Notes: generated by a model not told the origin, from the sequence alone. Shown: positions 20,301 through 26,136, numbered from the stretch's first letter. The stretch: DNA of 56,721 nt from Proteobacteria bacterium UBA5122 (GCA_002415485.1 DHYU01000042.1:61317-118037); one strand, 5' to 3'. Made by a program: numbers and translations.

Positions 20301-21650
20301 CGTTTGATAACCACCATTCTTGGTACCCGTATCAATAACAGCAGAGATATAGGTGCCGGAGGTTGGGTAACTGGTGCCGGTATTTTCGTACCCTATAATC
20401 GGCCTAGCTGGTGGGCCTGCATCAGAATTCCCGAGAAACAGGTCCAAGTCGCCATCGCTATCTATATCAACCAGCGTTGGATAATCGAAGCCCGCGGTTC
20501 CAGTTGCGATCCCGGTCAAACCATTGTTTGTCCAGTTGTTAGGCGTACTGGGATAAGATGTATTGTTATTGGTAATTAACTGGAGATTGGTTTCGTTGGC
20601 CCAACCAACGGTCATATCTGGCGAGCCGTTATTATTCAGATCCCCGATCGCGGCACGACCCGAGATGGTGTAGATACCTGGCGGATCCCAAGTGCCTACC
20701 CGCACCCATTTCGCCCCATCCAACTGATCGTCATCAAAACGATAGACCTCCATCGCCTGTGTCTGGCCAACGCCATTCTCGCCGCCGACAACGATTTCCA
20801 GCGCTTTAACACTGCCAGCTACCTTGGTGACGTTAGTCCCATCCAGATCGGCCATGCCTAACGTGAAGCGACGTGTTGATAACTGTCCTGCAGCCAGATT
20901 CCAGCCCGGCCTCGCTACCCACACCGGCCCATTAGAATCAGCTGTTGATTGGTTTTCAAACGCCTGCACGGGATCGTTGTAATGTGCCATGAATAAATCG
21001 GCATCCCCATCGCCGTCGACGTCGCCCAATACAACCGTACGATCACCGTTACTCCATCCCAATGTCGCACCATCGATTCCCCAGCTCGCCTCTGCCTGCC
21101 AGTTGTGTGCATTGTCAGTCCCGATGTTGCGGTAGCCGTACATCACTTGGTTAGTGACCACCATCATATCCAGATCGCCGTCACCATCCAGGTCTGAAAA
21201 TGCTGCGTTGGGTTTGATTGCCGGAGGAGGGACATCCCAATCATTTCCTGGGCGGAGCGTCCAATTGGGCGACATTCCCGATGGCTTCAGCGCAATCAGG
21301 CCATTGTTCACTTGAATCTTGTTGAATAAGGTTCCAGCACTAAAATCAGCATGACTGGTATGAGTGCGCGTGTTGGCCGCTTCTTCAAAATCAGGGACGG
21401 TTTTACTTTGGATAGTTTTATTGGCCGTTGGTGAAATGGTCAGGCTTGTACTGGCTCCTACGCCCGCATCGGCACTTTCATACTGCGTCCACCCCGACTG
21501 CGTGGCAGCTCCGGCTCCAACGCCTCCGCTCCAATTGTTTTGGGTAAAGGTCGCTGCCGATGCACTGGTGGCAGATAGCAATATGGCCACAGCAAGCACA
21601 TTTCGCTGCCAAATAGATTGAGGGTAATTTTTATGCATCATTTTTTTCAT
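8364..21650 (-). CDS. Giant secreted repeat protein (FG-GAP/VCBS propellers, Calx-beta-type repeats, C-terminal sorting tail)
   Basis: About 4428 residues, probably a surface adhesin or matrix protein. I chose the ATG at 21650 (MKKMMHKNYPQ) because it begins a signal peptide ending SATSASA; the TTG 16 codons upstream is unlikely. Approximate order: FG-GAP/VCBS propeller block 1 (150-840); four Calx-beta-like repeats (1080-1530); VCBS block 2 (1690-2345); four more repeats (2590-3070); seven integrin-type FG-GAP repeats (3080-3480); mixed Calx-beta repeats (3500-4050); a PKD/cadherin-like domain (4050-4150); an acidic thrombospondin-3-like Ca loop (SDNDGIADNAES, DTDNDGVPDYLD); a choice-of-anchor-U-like domain (4185-4350); and a Gly/Ser-rich linker plus hydrophobic helix and basic end (DPLWLLLTMVALWRAW, then RLKFRR). 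That tail fits GlyGly/JDVT-CTERM sorting. The many D-x-D-x-D loops imply Ca-dependent folding. The frame is intact over 13.3 kb. It follows a companion gene by 66 bases. Confidence 0.9.
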   Translation of the reverse strand: MKKMMHKNYPQSIWQRNVLAVAILLSATSASAATFTQNNWSGGVGAGAATQSGWTQYESADAGVGASTSLTISPTANKTIQSKTVPDFEEAANTRTHTSHADFSAGTLFNKIQVNNGLIALKPSGMSPNWTLRPGNDWDVPPPAIKPNAAFSDLDGDGDLDMMVVTNQVMYGYRNIGTDNAHNWQAEASWGIDGATLGWSNGDRTVVLGDVDGDGDADLFMAHYNDPVQAFENQSTADSNGPVWVARPGWNLAAGQLSTRRFTLGMADLDGTNVTKVAGSVKALEIVVGGENGVGQTQAMEVYRFDDDQLDGAKWVRVGTWDPPGIYTISGRAAIGDLNNNGSPDMTVGWANETNLQLITNNNTSYPSTPNNWTNNGLTGIATGTAGFDYPTLVDIDSDGDLDLFLGNSDAGPPARPIIGYENTGTSYPTSGTYISAVIDTGTKNGGYQTLTYTAIKPGAVGETGLQVDVRAGHTPTPDSSWTAWADGLNIQDQGSISFLGPRRYFQYRVGMSSAVASLTPKLMDLTVNFIAYPLLANTATYHDVIRLAHDPNTARTVTWNEGTPNHLRAFTSTTSQNDTGHNAIFPAIGNLNNDPKLDLMVGDSGGNMTTSPGFVNDGIGVNQWTWVDSWKVPFEGTNAAPALGDLDHDGDLDLLIGNWESNVLSAFRNDGAVNAYGEITATAPIWQAAPASWGITHTDGTAVRPNAALADLDLDGDLDMMVGQRSGTQNIIYAYENKRALDALPGVGPTWVRNPNWDVVIGASIFDRIAALNDIDGDGDFDLVVAGAINAELTRLFWNVGTPKKPKWQWNGGTALAEVPPSLTNPSHIRFMDFDDDGDDDAVIGYNGNLAVRYMTGVTKYRASGSFTSDVLDFGNAIYTTLNYTSVTRGGTLKVFVRGGNTPKPDLTWSNSNTWTEMVGAPPVSLAAFNGYRYLQYKVDMTAGTLNESTPELRDITFNYTTLPSPVSLISSRFDTAVAGNYVLSLAWNQTLVAGSDVRLQLRTSPDGSTWSGWAGPDGTSTTYWNSVNTYGGGCTGTTAVSCSNMANIFKDGAGDRWFQYKVTLVANGTTAPTLSSVNINYASTLPPGISLSKTSGLSTSEAPLSDSFTVVLDSQPAADVTITISSNKSAEATPSPSTLTFRPASAPMWNVPQLVTINGQDDFKDDGNQAFIISVDPSSLGDAAYNALATKTITGTNLDNDTAGVTISQGTGLTVAEAGPSSDIFSIVLTSEPSSNVTVSFASSDTTEATIATSSVTFTPTLGDWNTPRLLTVQGVNDNIDDGNILLNIITSVAVSADPQYNGMVVADVNVTNINDDTAAIILSPLSGNVTTEAGGTVTFTAVLGSEPLYPVTIPLSSSNPMEGNVTPLNLLFDSSNWNQPKTVTITGWDDNVVDGNIGYTVFVHNSSSSDPAYHGKTFSNIYLTNNDDEVASIIVKPATGLWTSENLDSATFQVVLGSNPTYPVTLSITSNDASEGLPTTSTLSFTGSDWWLPKTVTVNGVDDGSNDGDIPYTISVAPLSTGDPAYMALAPVPVSLTNSDNDDALVEGNAFVQTDWRVGTPSNSATCTGANGIWTGAECTAASPNNQGGWQAYSSRSFGVEIFNGGADLRSLITDKTLHLTSNGDFAIAESVKRFTSNSDFKAAGASYSNTQTNNGALAISPATISATWTAKSLWNYDVGFAAPSPALADLDGDGDLDMMVGDSDGDIEGFRNIGTDGMHEWQNEPGWKISRVLLNYPYSAMPTLADVDGDGDADLLVGFGDGAVDGIRGFENQGSKFAPVWVEIAAWKMTGNAIMRPTFANLNGAGPIDVLVGHSHTSGQIDTYTFDVTNLPATPWEPQLTWAPPDGLQSGPRVAVGDFNGAAGGDGDPDLLVGWYNTVNLKIITNTNTGLPSTPAWSAASDGPVMSNGLQFDLPTLADLDSDGDLDLLVGATGTQIITGFENTGTTYSTLGGNYTSPVIDAGTHDGFSKLRFTAIKPTGTDVTIDLRAATASDFSAGSTGWIIGVANNADLSALLGNRRYVQYRVNLTTTVPALTPLLTDLEISYVKYPWGDNVVAVQDSLTLKGSHSIAWTAEPAWNSDVSSGAPASDGNNGSPAPALGDLDGDGDLDMVRGDAWSIKLGVYRNDGNNNWVYVPAWDIPCCTGTNSTRPELVDMDADGDLDVMLAQPSSTIWAYENIGDATNPVWQTSPVIYDNRKIAWEIIKGGSNIGGMGLADLDNDGDLDALIGERVGWNSTVYGFENIGTSRFPAWKRKTSWDLLQAACGGCGWWGVAPSFGDLDGDGDFDLVLAPEGGDRKPYAYENVGTVYNPVWARRDAWAPVFTDTRAHYEFADLDSDGDLDLLHGTSAVQIQGYRNTGVHTYVADGKYVSDVIDIGPHLGFNSLDYTANQRTGTTLTVEVRAGNVVDTSDASWTGWTLVTTSTGFDISAFNTKRYVQYRVSMWANGARTLAPSFYDITFHYTGGVLEADLISSSYNTGNAASAITELSWVENLAVNTDVRLQLRTAADNGGKPGVWSPWTGPDGSEGSYWNSSGTHAGGCTGVGTITCTLLPANLRNGVANQWLQYKVILVTTGATQPVVSDVLVRYENTTAAATKVVLSTTTLNTTENPAVTPSATFTVALNAAPASPVTMYFSSGDLTEGTVSPSSLTFSAGDIGPKLVTVTSVNDTVRDLDVVYTVYTSATVSADLNYDNLSVADVTVTNIDDDLAAGGVIVSPVSGLTVSEAGNTATFSITLTSAPASPVSITVASSDETEGKATPSILNLTNLNWNNAVANTVTITGQDDVAFDQTISYSIVTSITSSLDPNYNGLNVPDVSVTTTDNEVVGVNLTPDLPAASFPNWQYTTSEKGGFSTFSLTLKSKPSADVTLYLRIDDASEASIFPFFGMPYIFTPTDWNVPQFVIVTGMDDTLVDGNVVFHVVVDRMESADANFHNPTGLGLQKFAFTNIDDDLVDMWRTAGLNLVTTEDGGEAFFEVFVGIRPTADVIIPMISSKPEEGYVESQLVIRPTDDMNRGKQVRVVGVDDGVVDGDQTYQISFGTAISQDPNFGGKTFAKMTPVTITNRSRNQHAVDLSHGGAFAGRATALADVNHDGFADLLVGAPGFDGAFTDTGRLMLFMGSARGIGSIPVWSVDGDVSGARLGQAVANAGDVNGDGIADIIVGAPGSGVGGRAYVYYGNASTYFNVTPAVLELGQVSGNFGFSVARAGLVNNDSYSDVIVGAPGADKALVYQGSVAGVITTAAQTLTGDQLGSQFGVLVSGGGDIDNNGFDDVLVGADLYDNGEADEGRLYAYMGASGGISATHAWYIESNQVNARMGRGAAIVGDMNGDNYDDVIAGAWAYDGGSTDEGRIYVLYGPISGPVASPALTIEKNLADHYLGFSIAVAGDVNRDGYADAIIGGANGYTAGGVNAGRAYVYYGSDTGIVTAEGLTFTSTDNTARMGVSVAGGADVDNDGYDDTAVGADLWDNGAFVDAGRAYVYLSPRQTAGVVLSPANTLLEVSESMGYSSFSVALTSAPSADVYIELIVGDVSEASLSTSHMLIFNPLNWNVPQTVIVAGVDDAIDDGDVYFDIITLIRSADANYNGINVPDVSFVNRNNDITVSATVSDASMGEHLVNIGQVTFTRTGPTTNALLVPYTYGGTATLGVDYTAPASPITIPAGQSSVTMNLVPVDDSIAESGETVLVNIDYSYNYISGSNASLTIVDNDAAGVTVSPLTGLKTNEAGGSASFDVVLNTQPSDTVNIAVSSLDATEGLPSTNLLSFTTANWNTPQRVTVVGQDDLLSDNNVDYVIQLTASSAGDSNYNGIGVSNVTLTNLDNENIANVYVMAPQATVSEASGTGSFVVTRSAPSSQPLLVKYAVSGTAASITDYSAIGSSVVIPANSASVTIPIHPVNDSLNEGDETISLNLLSDAAYIVAKPSGATVTINDDDSPTLPDVNFGPDQVIAEGSTVTVHVGLSRPALVYPVTINYGVSYVGATTADHSPISGVLQINSGTTGTITFTTTAADGPDDNEKIILTLGAITNAVAGGRNVHAVTISEANFAPEVEMMSSQLGVDTLKVVKANGNVVVTATATDPNGHSMNYVWNGGSLVDINDALVNTFVFDPTQVAAGFYKIRLTVDDGQIPLGETKIDLLLEVLSLAPSLSSSLDSDNDGIADNAESIIDTDNDGVPDYLDSNKLKAHELQQFYQTPDSYIMRTEVGMSLRLGDVAFAAGADGAEISLADIENYGNGSGGPENPNHVVDTTSNGGGYFDFEIHNLAYAGQTVAITIPQQAAIPQNASYRKYVTGAGWQAFVEDAFNTVSSAAGEPGNCPLPGDAAYTAGLTAGHYCIQLVIQDGGPNDHDGVANRVIEDPAQIGSSAVTSVTPPVSGGGDGGSNAPVSGGSDGGGSGGGSSDPLWLLLTMVALWRAWYGQQSRLKFRR
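9510..11160 (-). repeat. Mixed Calx-beta repeats, C-terminal group
   Basis: Five tandem ~105-110-residue units. Two have the NWN-PQ-VTV-G-DD core (ending in YNG and TN-DN). Three are classical Calx-beta type with GTA---DY, IPA---V and DS--E--ET motifs. They lie between the integrin-like propeller and the PKD-like domain. Confidence 0.75.
11190..12400 (-). repeat. Seven integrin-type FG-GAP repeats
   Basis: Seven units with Ca-binding loops of the type AGDVNGDGIADIIVGAPG (others: ADVNHDGFADLLVGAPG, GDIDNNGFDDVLVGAD, GDMNGDNYDDVIAGAW). Seven is exactly one integrin-alpha-like beta-propeller. These differ from the other FG-GAP blocks in ending V-G-A-P/D with 50-60-residue spacing. Confidence 0.8.
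12430..13880 (-). repeat. Four Calx-beta-like repeats, middle group
   Basis: Four tandem units of ~110-125 residues with the pattern SEAG, then TF-I-L-S-P, VTI--SS-D-TEG, NWN, VTI-G-DD, SADPNYNG and TN-DDD. The last unit is the most degenerate. Confidence 0.75.
14600..16620 (-). repeat. VCBS/FG-GAP repeat block 2
   Basis: About ten loops of the form LADLDGDGDLDMMVGDSDG, spaced 55-80 residues apart. A spacer in the middle begins SPVIDAGTHDGFSKL. At DNA level the loops appear as repeated 'gccatcgccatcc'-like strings on the plus strand. Block 2 resembles block 1 in order and spacer type, which suggests internal duplication. Confidence 0.75.
17000..18410 (-). repeat. Four Calx-beta-like repeats, first group
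   Basis: Four units of ~110 residues with the same core as the middle group (for example FQVVLGSNPTYPVTLSITSN, then WWLPKTVTVNGVDDGSNDG). They separate VCBS blocks 1 and 2. Confidence 0.75.
19080..21215 (-). repeat. VCBS/FG-GAP repeat block 1
   Basis: About ten calcium-loop repeats (FSDLDGDGDLDMMVVTN, LGDVDGDGDADLFMAHYND, LVDIDSDGDLDLFLGNSD and others) forming one or more propellers at the N-terminal end of the mature protein. Confidence 0.75.
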
Positions 21651-21716
21651 TACTTCATCACACAACATACTATCTATAACGTCACTCGTTCCTGCCAACT
21701 CGACGCTAACACCGTA

Positions 21717-22733
21717 TTACTGAGGTCTCTCGGCTGGATAGCTCCATGGGTTATTCCATGCAGCGTCCGCACTCCAATTTGGATCAAAATAAGATTTCCA
21801 GTTGGTTGTGCTCACATCATAACTGCCATTTTCATACGTATACGTTCCATTGGAACCTTCACCGACACCTGGGCCTGGCGCACCGGGGGCATAAGTATAT
21901 TGACCTGCACTGACACTTGATTGCTGAGTGTCCTTCGACATATCAAATTGTCCTAGATTTGGGGGCAGGTCTGCGCCGTTGAGCCACATCTTGTTGAAAA
22001 CCTGCACCACGGCGCTGCTGTCATCGTAGGAAACCGTGCGCATATCAACAGAAAACTGTAGTGTCATGTCGGGCGCATTAATCGCCATCGTGATACGCGG
22101 TTTATTAAGATATTTATCCTTTAGAAACTCTGTGTACAGCTCGCCGCTACTTAGAATTTGGCGCATGATCATTTTATTAGGTGCGCCGGTAGCATTACCG
22201 GCATCTGCATCCAAGGGGCGTGACGCATTGGCGGCATCCGTCAACCGACGATCCCACTGAGCGCCGGCAAGTACCACATCACCATTCCCGGCCGATGCCG
22301 ACCCCACCAAATCCCAACACGTTGTTGTACAACCATTGCTAGCATTAAAGCGGTTACCCGTATGGTTGCCCGCATAAGTGCCATCTGAATAATCGACACC
22401 GGCGTCGGTTTGGATATAGACCTCCTGAAGGAAACCATCCGACATACTGCCGAGGATCATGTGGTAATACGTTTTCCCGTTGGTAGGGTCCGTTACAATT
22501 TGAGGGGTATCGAGCGGGCCAGTGTTCAACCATGGCGATTGCGTATGTTGAAAAGGATTCTCGCCACTATGTGTTGCGATAGTTGACTGATTTGCTATGC
22601 CATTAAAATTGAGCGAGAATTCAGCATGCAGCGGCATCGACACCAAGATCGATACCACAAACAGGGCCAGCTGCGGAAATCCCGCAATGACTGATGGCTG
22701 CCCATGCACATGTGAAATTAGTTTGATCAACAT
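21717..22733 (-). CDS. Unknown secreted protein, companion of the giant repeat protein
   Basis: A 338-residue exported protein of no family I recognise. It has a signal-like segment (FPQLALFVVSILVSMPLHA, residues ~19-37) and then a mature part rich in Asn, Thr, Tyr and Trp. One close Cys pair (GCTTTCWDL) could form a disulfide. The middle (KPRITMAINAPDMTLQFSVDMRTVSYDDSSAVVQVFNKMWLNG) looks like the strands of a beta-sandwich. The C-terminus is acidic and aromatic (PNWSADAAWNNPWSYPAERPQ) with no anchor. The ribosome site is good (GCGAGGATC-ATG). It is transcribed just ahead of the giant gene with a 66-base gap, so the two are probably one operon. It could be a co-secreted partner or a surface-bound lectin-like subunit. 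Confidence 0.75.
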   Translation of the reverse strand: MLIKLISHVHGQPSVIAGFPQLALFVVSILVSMPLHAEFSLNFNGIANQSTIATHSGENPFQHTQSPWLNTGPLDTPQIVTDPTNGKTYYHMILGSMSDGFLQEVYIQTDAGVDYSDGTYAGNHTGNRFNASNGCTTTCWDLVGSASAGNGDVVLAGAQWDRRLTDAANASRPLDADAGNATGAPNKMIMRQILSSGELYTEFLKDKYLNKPRITMAINAPDMTLQFSVDMRTVSYDDSSAVVQVFNKMWLNGADLPPNLGQFDMSKDTQQSSVSAGQYTYAPGAPGPGVGEGSNGTYTYENGSYDVSTTNWKSYFDPNWSADAAWNNPWSYPAERPQ

Positions 22734-22915
22734 GATCCTCGCTTACTCTTAGTAAGCATCCTTGCGACACGAACTCGATAACCATATCGACCCAAACCAA
22801 AGGCATCATTAATATTGGCAAAACGAGCAAATATCTGGCATTTCCCACAATTAAAGTAAGTATCGACCGTTCCGACAACTACTTTAGCAACCTCTAATAT
22901 TTGGACGTTCCTCAA
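22727..22915 (-). CDS. Possible small ORF in the leader of the surface-protein operon
   Basis: An open frame of 62 codons with only a TTG start. The peptide looks protein-like near its end (YFNCGKCQIFARFAN, then DAFGLGRYGYRVRVARM), with a C-x-x-C pair. It ends 7 bases inside the next gene, so translation could be coupled. Lack of ATG and of a clear ribosome site makes it weak; it may be a regulatory leader or a gene remnant. Confidence 0.25.
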   Translation of the reverse strand: MRNVQILEVAKVVVGTVDTYFNCGKCQIFARFANINDAFGLGRYGYRVRVARMLTKSKRGSC

Positions 22916-23033
22916 ACCTATTGGTTCCAGCCATCCGCCCCCCCTAAAACATCTGTCATCCCACCACCAACCTTAAAGCCCCTCCAGGAAGAGCCGTTAT
23001 AAAGAGGTAACAATTTTAGGAAGCCAAACGATC
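22734..23033. other. 300-base divergent spacer
   Basis: Lies between the secreted companion gene (minus) and the GAF gene (plus). Apart from the weak small ORF it holds AT-rich stretches fit for two promoters. I looked for a c-di-GMP-I riboswitch on the minus strand and did not find its conserved core. Confidence 0.5.
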
Positions 23034-23624
23034 ATGGAAAGAGACGCCCTGTTACGCAAACTGGATGAGTTAAAGAAAAAACAATCACTTATAGATACCG
23101 CCTGGCAGAAGGCGGGAAATCGGGAACTCCTTCAATTTTTCGTAGAAATCATCCCCAAGGTGATCGCGGCCGAACGTCTGAGTATTTTTATCCACGACCC
23201 AGTGGATGGCAGCCTGTGGGTACAGTCGGGGACTGGCGTCAGTGAACGTCAAATCAGCGTATCTGAGTCAGGCTCTATCGTTGGGCGAGTCATCCAGACA
23301 GGCAAACCCGTATTGGAAACAGATCTTAAAGACCAGATGGGCGCTCACGATACCGTCGGCATCAAAACAGGCTATGTAACCTACAATACACTCTGCGTAC
23401 CGGTACATGGTGTTACAACTCAACGGGTTACGGGCGCCGTGCAGGCGATCAACAAAATTGGCGCCCAGACATTTAACGAAAGAGATCAGGCCGTTCTGGA
23501 AAAACTAGCCTTTCATATTCAGATGCATATCGAGAATATCTATCTGCGTCAGGAAATGGCCAAGATATCGACCGAGATGAGCAAAAAGATCGCCAACCTA
23601 GAGACGATGCTGGGTACCAAATAA
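23034..23624 (+). CDS. GAF-domain protein
   Basis: A 196-residue stand-alone GAF protein. A coiled-coil-like N-terminus (MERDALLRKLDELKKKQSL) is followed by the GAF fold (~25-165: RLSIFIHDPVDGSLWVQSG, SIVGRVIQTGKPVLETDL, TLCVPVHG, VTGAVQAINKIG, FNERDQAVLEKLAFHI) and a second short coil. There is no output domain, so it probably senses a small ligand or redox state and acts on a partner. It is convergent with a diguanylate cyclase whose N-terminus is also coiled coil; a partnership is possible but unproven. Confidence 0.85.
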   Translation: MERDALLRKLDELKKKQSLIDTAWQKAGNRELLQFFVEIIPKVIAAERLSIFIHDPVDGSLWVQSGTGVSERQISVSESGSIVGRVIQTGKPVLETDLKDQMGAHDTVGIKTGYVTYNTLCVPVHGVTTQRVTGAVQAINKIGAQTFNERDQAVLEKLAFHIQMHIENIYLRQEMAKISTEMSKKIANLETMLGTK

Positions 23625-23663
23625 AGCCCTGGGACTGCCTTAGCAATTTAGATAGGGATGCCG

Positions 23664-25190
23664 CTATATGGTTTCCGCAACCACTTGGTTACGACCGCCG
23701 TTTTTCGCTTGATATAAAGCCTCATCAGCACGGGTAAATACATCATCGATTCCATCCCCCCCTCGGAACTCACTAACACCGGCTGATATCGTGACCGGCA
23801 CACGTGAGCCTTTAAAGGCGAAATGACAAGCTTCAACGCTTTGACGTAGTTTCTCACCAACGTTGACAGCTTCATTGAGACTGGTTTCCGGCAACAGTAG
23901 CAAAAACTCCTCACCACCGATACGCGCACAAAAATCCGTGCCCCGCACATGCTCAGCAATAGTCCGGGCTATCACCGTCAAGGCCTTATCACCCGCCTTG
24001 TGGCCATAAGTGTCATTGATGCTTTTAAAACGATCCACATCCAATAACAATATCGATAGCGGGTGCTGATAACGTTGCCAGCGTTCGAACTCCTGTACGA
24101 TCCGAAGCTCATACGCCAATCGATTAGGGAGCTCCGTCAAGGGGTCCACCTGGGCCTGTTGGCGCTCCTCGGCCAGACGTTGCCGCAAGCTGTCCGTCTC
24201 TTCTTCCATTTGTTGTAGACGTTGCCCAAGTTGTTTTAATTGCTGCTCAAGTTGAGACTTACGCTCTTCGTCATGATCCCGCCGAGCCTTCACATGATGA
24301 CGAATCATATCGACACGTATTTGAATCTTACGCTTCATTTCGTCGATGTTGTTTTCCTCATCCATCGCCGTTTGCAAACCAGAAATTTCTTCTGATACAG
24401 CCATATTGAGTTTACGAGAGTTTTCAAGGGAGACTTGCTGATCGTTATCCACCCCCACTAGAAATGAGTCGAACTCCGACAATCTTGTCGACAATTGATG
24501 GAGAAAAATCTCCAAAGCCCGTTTTTCTGCTTCCAAGAACCCCCGCATATCAGCCACCAAACGAGTCACATTTTTCACTGCCGACTCCACCTGATCGCTG
24601 CCTGCAGCGACCAATAGCGACTTAATGTCTTTAACTCGACCCACAAAAGACTCTGGAAAACTCAGACATTCGAGCATCTCCAAAAGCGCATCTTGGACCT
24701 GCCGATTAGCATCGGCCAACACATGGGCAGAGGAAATACCACGCTCATTGATCAATCGCCCCACTTCGCTTACGCACGCATCAAAATCAACACCGCCTGC
24801 CGCCTGTAATTTTTGGCGAAGCTCCTGTTTGTGAACTGATTGCTCCGGTGAAATGCTGACCAAATCCAATAACGCCAGCAGAACCTCAGAAGGGGATACC
24901 ATGTTTGGTGAGGTAAAATGCGCATCCAAGCCACGCAGCTGCTCGCCTATTTCATCTATTAAATCAGATACATCCTCAAGATTTGATGCCCCGCTCAGCT
25001 CACTCCGGAGCATATCCAGCTTCTGGTCCAATTCAGCACTATGACCATGACAGCCAATTGCCAACCGCCCCATACCTCTACGCAATACCTGTTCAGCATG
25101 AGCAAAACGTCTTTCGTTCTGCTCAATCTGTTCCAGTGCATCCAGATACTTATACTTCCAGTTCTCTGCACCCGATTCCTCTACCGCCAT
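23664..25190 (-). CDS. Diguanylate cyclase (coiled-coil plus GGDEF)
   Basis: A 508-residue cytosolic protein. Residues ~1-340 are helical and largely coiled coil with no membrane segment and no known sensor domain. Residues ~345-508 form a GGDEF domain that makes c-di-GMP. The active-site motif is G-G-E-E-F (425-429), and the product-inhibition I-site R-G-T-D lies five residues before it, so feedback control is likely. The substrate-binding segments DVDRFKSINDTYGHKAGD and TRADEALYQAKNGGRN are intact. It is encoded near a giant surface protein and type IV pilus genes, both classes often under c-di-GMP control. Confidence 0.92.
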   Translation of the reverse strand: MAVEESGAENWKYKYLDALEQIEQNERRFAHAEQVLRRGMGRLAIGCHGHSAELDQKLDMLRSELSGASNLEDVSDLIDEIGEQLRGLDAHFTSPNMVSPSEVLLALLDLVSISPEQSVHKQELRQKLQAAGGVDFDACVSEVGRLINERGISSAHVLADANRQVQDALLEMLECLSFPESFVGRVKDIKSLLVAAGSDQVESAVKNVTRLVADMRGFLEAEKRALEIFLHQLSTRLSEFDSFLVGVDNDQQVSLENSRKLNMAVSEEISGLQTAMDEENNIDEMKRKIQIRVDMIRHHVKARRDHDEERKSQLEQQLKQLGQRLQQMEEETDSLRQRLAEERQQAQVDPLTELPNRLAYELRIVQEFERWQRYQHPLSILLLDVDRFKSINDTYGHKAGDKALTVIARTIAEHVRGTDFCARIGGEEFLLLLPETSLNEAVNVGEKLRQSVEACHFAFKGSRVPVTISAGVSEFRGGDGIDDVFTRADEALYQAKNGGRNQVVAETI

Positions 25191-25242
25191 ACCTCTACCT
25201 TAAAAAGTTATTTAATGCCTGACTATCGGCCAACTATACAGA

Positions 25243-26136
25243 TCACTGAGCCTGACGTCCCCTTTCAAGCAGCCGACACATCTCGGCAGCACCCTGCGCA
25301 ATTCTAGGGGTATGGCGCTGAAGAATGTCGGGATGGATGACATAGGTATGACCATTGGCCACCGCGGGAAGATCAGGCCACTGCTGCCATGCCTCCAGCC
25401 ACTGGGGGCGTTCATGGGCCATGCCACTCGCGATAATGACATCAGGTGCAGCCAACACCACCGCTTCCACATCCACCTGGGGCGCCAGCGAGGGCAAGGA
25501 GGCAAAAATATTATCGCCCCCACATAACTTAATCACTTTGCCTATCAAATGTTCGCCATTAATCGTCATTAAGGGTTGGTGCCAGATTTGGTAAAACATT
25601 TTCACTGGAGCTCGTTCGCTGTATTCGTTTCGCAGACGATTTATCTGCTGTCGAAAATCTGTGGCAGCTATTTTCCCTGTATCGGCATTGCCCGTTAACA
25701 CCCCCAGACGCTCCAAATGAACCGCGACCTGCTCAAATTCCCTGGGTTCGGTGACATAAACATTCAACCCCAGCTGTCGCATTTTTTCGATAACAGCCAC
25801 CCCATTACCACTTTGCCAGGCCACAACCAGATCCGGCTTTAGAATTAAGATTCGTTCTAAATCCATCGACTGCCCACCATGATAAGACCCCACACGTGGA
25901 ATCAACTTCGCAGCATCTGGATAATCGCTATATTCCACAGCCCCAACCACCACATCACCAGCACCAACAGCAAATAGCAGCTCAGTAACGTGCGGCGCCA
26001 AACTAACAATACGGCTCGCAGGGTGGTTCAAATTCACCTGATATCCTGTGTCATCACTAACCGACACCCCGGCCTTGGCAGCAGATGCCCCCAACAAGAT
26101 AACAAGTATCAACAAATAGAATATATTTCGTGTCAA
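25243..26136 (-). CDS. btuF: Cobalamin-binding periplasmic protein, BtuF-like
   Basis: A 297-residue ABC-transporter solute-binding protein of the helical-backbone (class III) type. It has a signal peptide (1-22, ending AAKA), then RIVSLAPHVTELLFAVGAGDVVVG, EYSDYP, DLERILILKPDLVVAWQSGN, and a C-terminal lobe with MTINGEHLIGKVIKLCGGDNIF and DVIIASG. This order is typical of BtuF, which delivers vitamin B12 or cobinamide to BtuCD. No btuC or btuD genes are beside it. It is 4 kb from the cob genes, which supports the B12 role, though a haem or siderophore ligand is not excluded. Confidence 0.8.
   Translation of the reverse strand: MTRNIFYLLILVILLGASAAKAGVSVSDDTGYQVNLNHPASRIVSLAPHVTELLFAVGAGDVVVGAVEYSDYPDAAKLIPRVGSYHGGQSMDLERILILKPDLVVAWQSGNGVAVIEKMRQLGLNVYVTEPREFEQVAVHLERLGVLTGNADTGKIAATDFRQQINRLRNEYSERAPVKMFYQIWHQPLMTINGEHLIGKVIKLCGGDNIFASLPSLAPQVDVEAVVLAAPDVIIASGMAHERPQWLEAWQQWPDLPAVANGHTYVIHPDILQRHTPRIAQGAAEMCRLLERGRQAQ

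Noticed and set aside
22734..23033. c-di-GMP-I riboswitch in the leader of the surface-protein operon
   Set aside because: Looked for the conserved GGCAAACC, GGGACGCAAAGC and GGTAGCCGGGTTACC segments on the minus strand; none is present.
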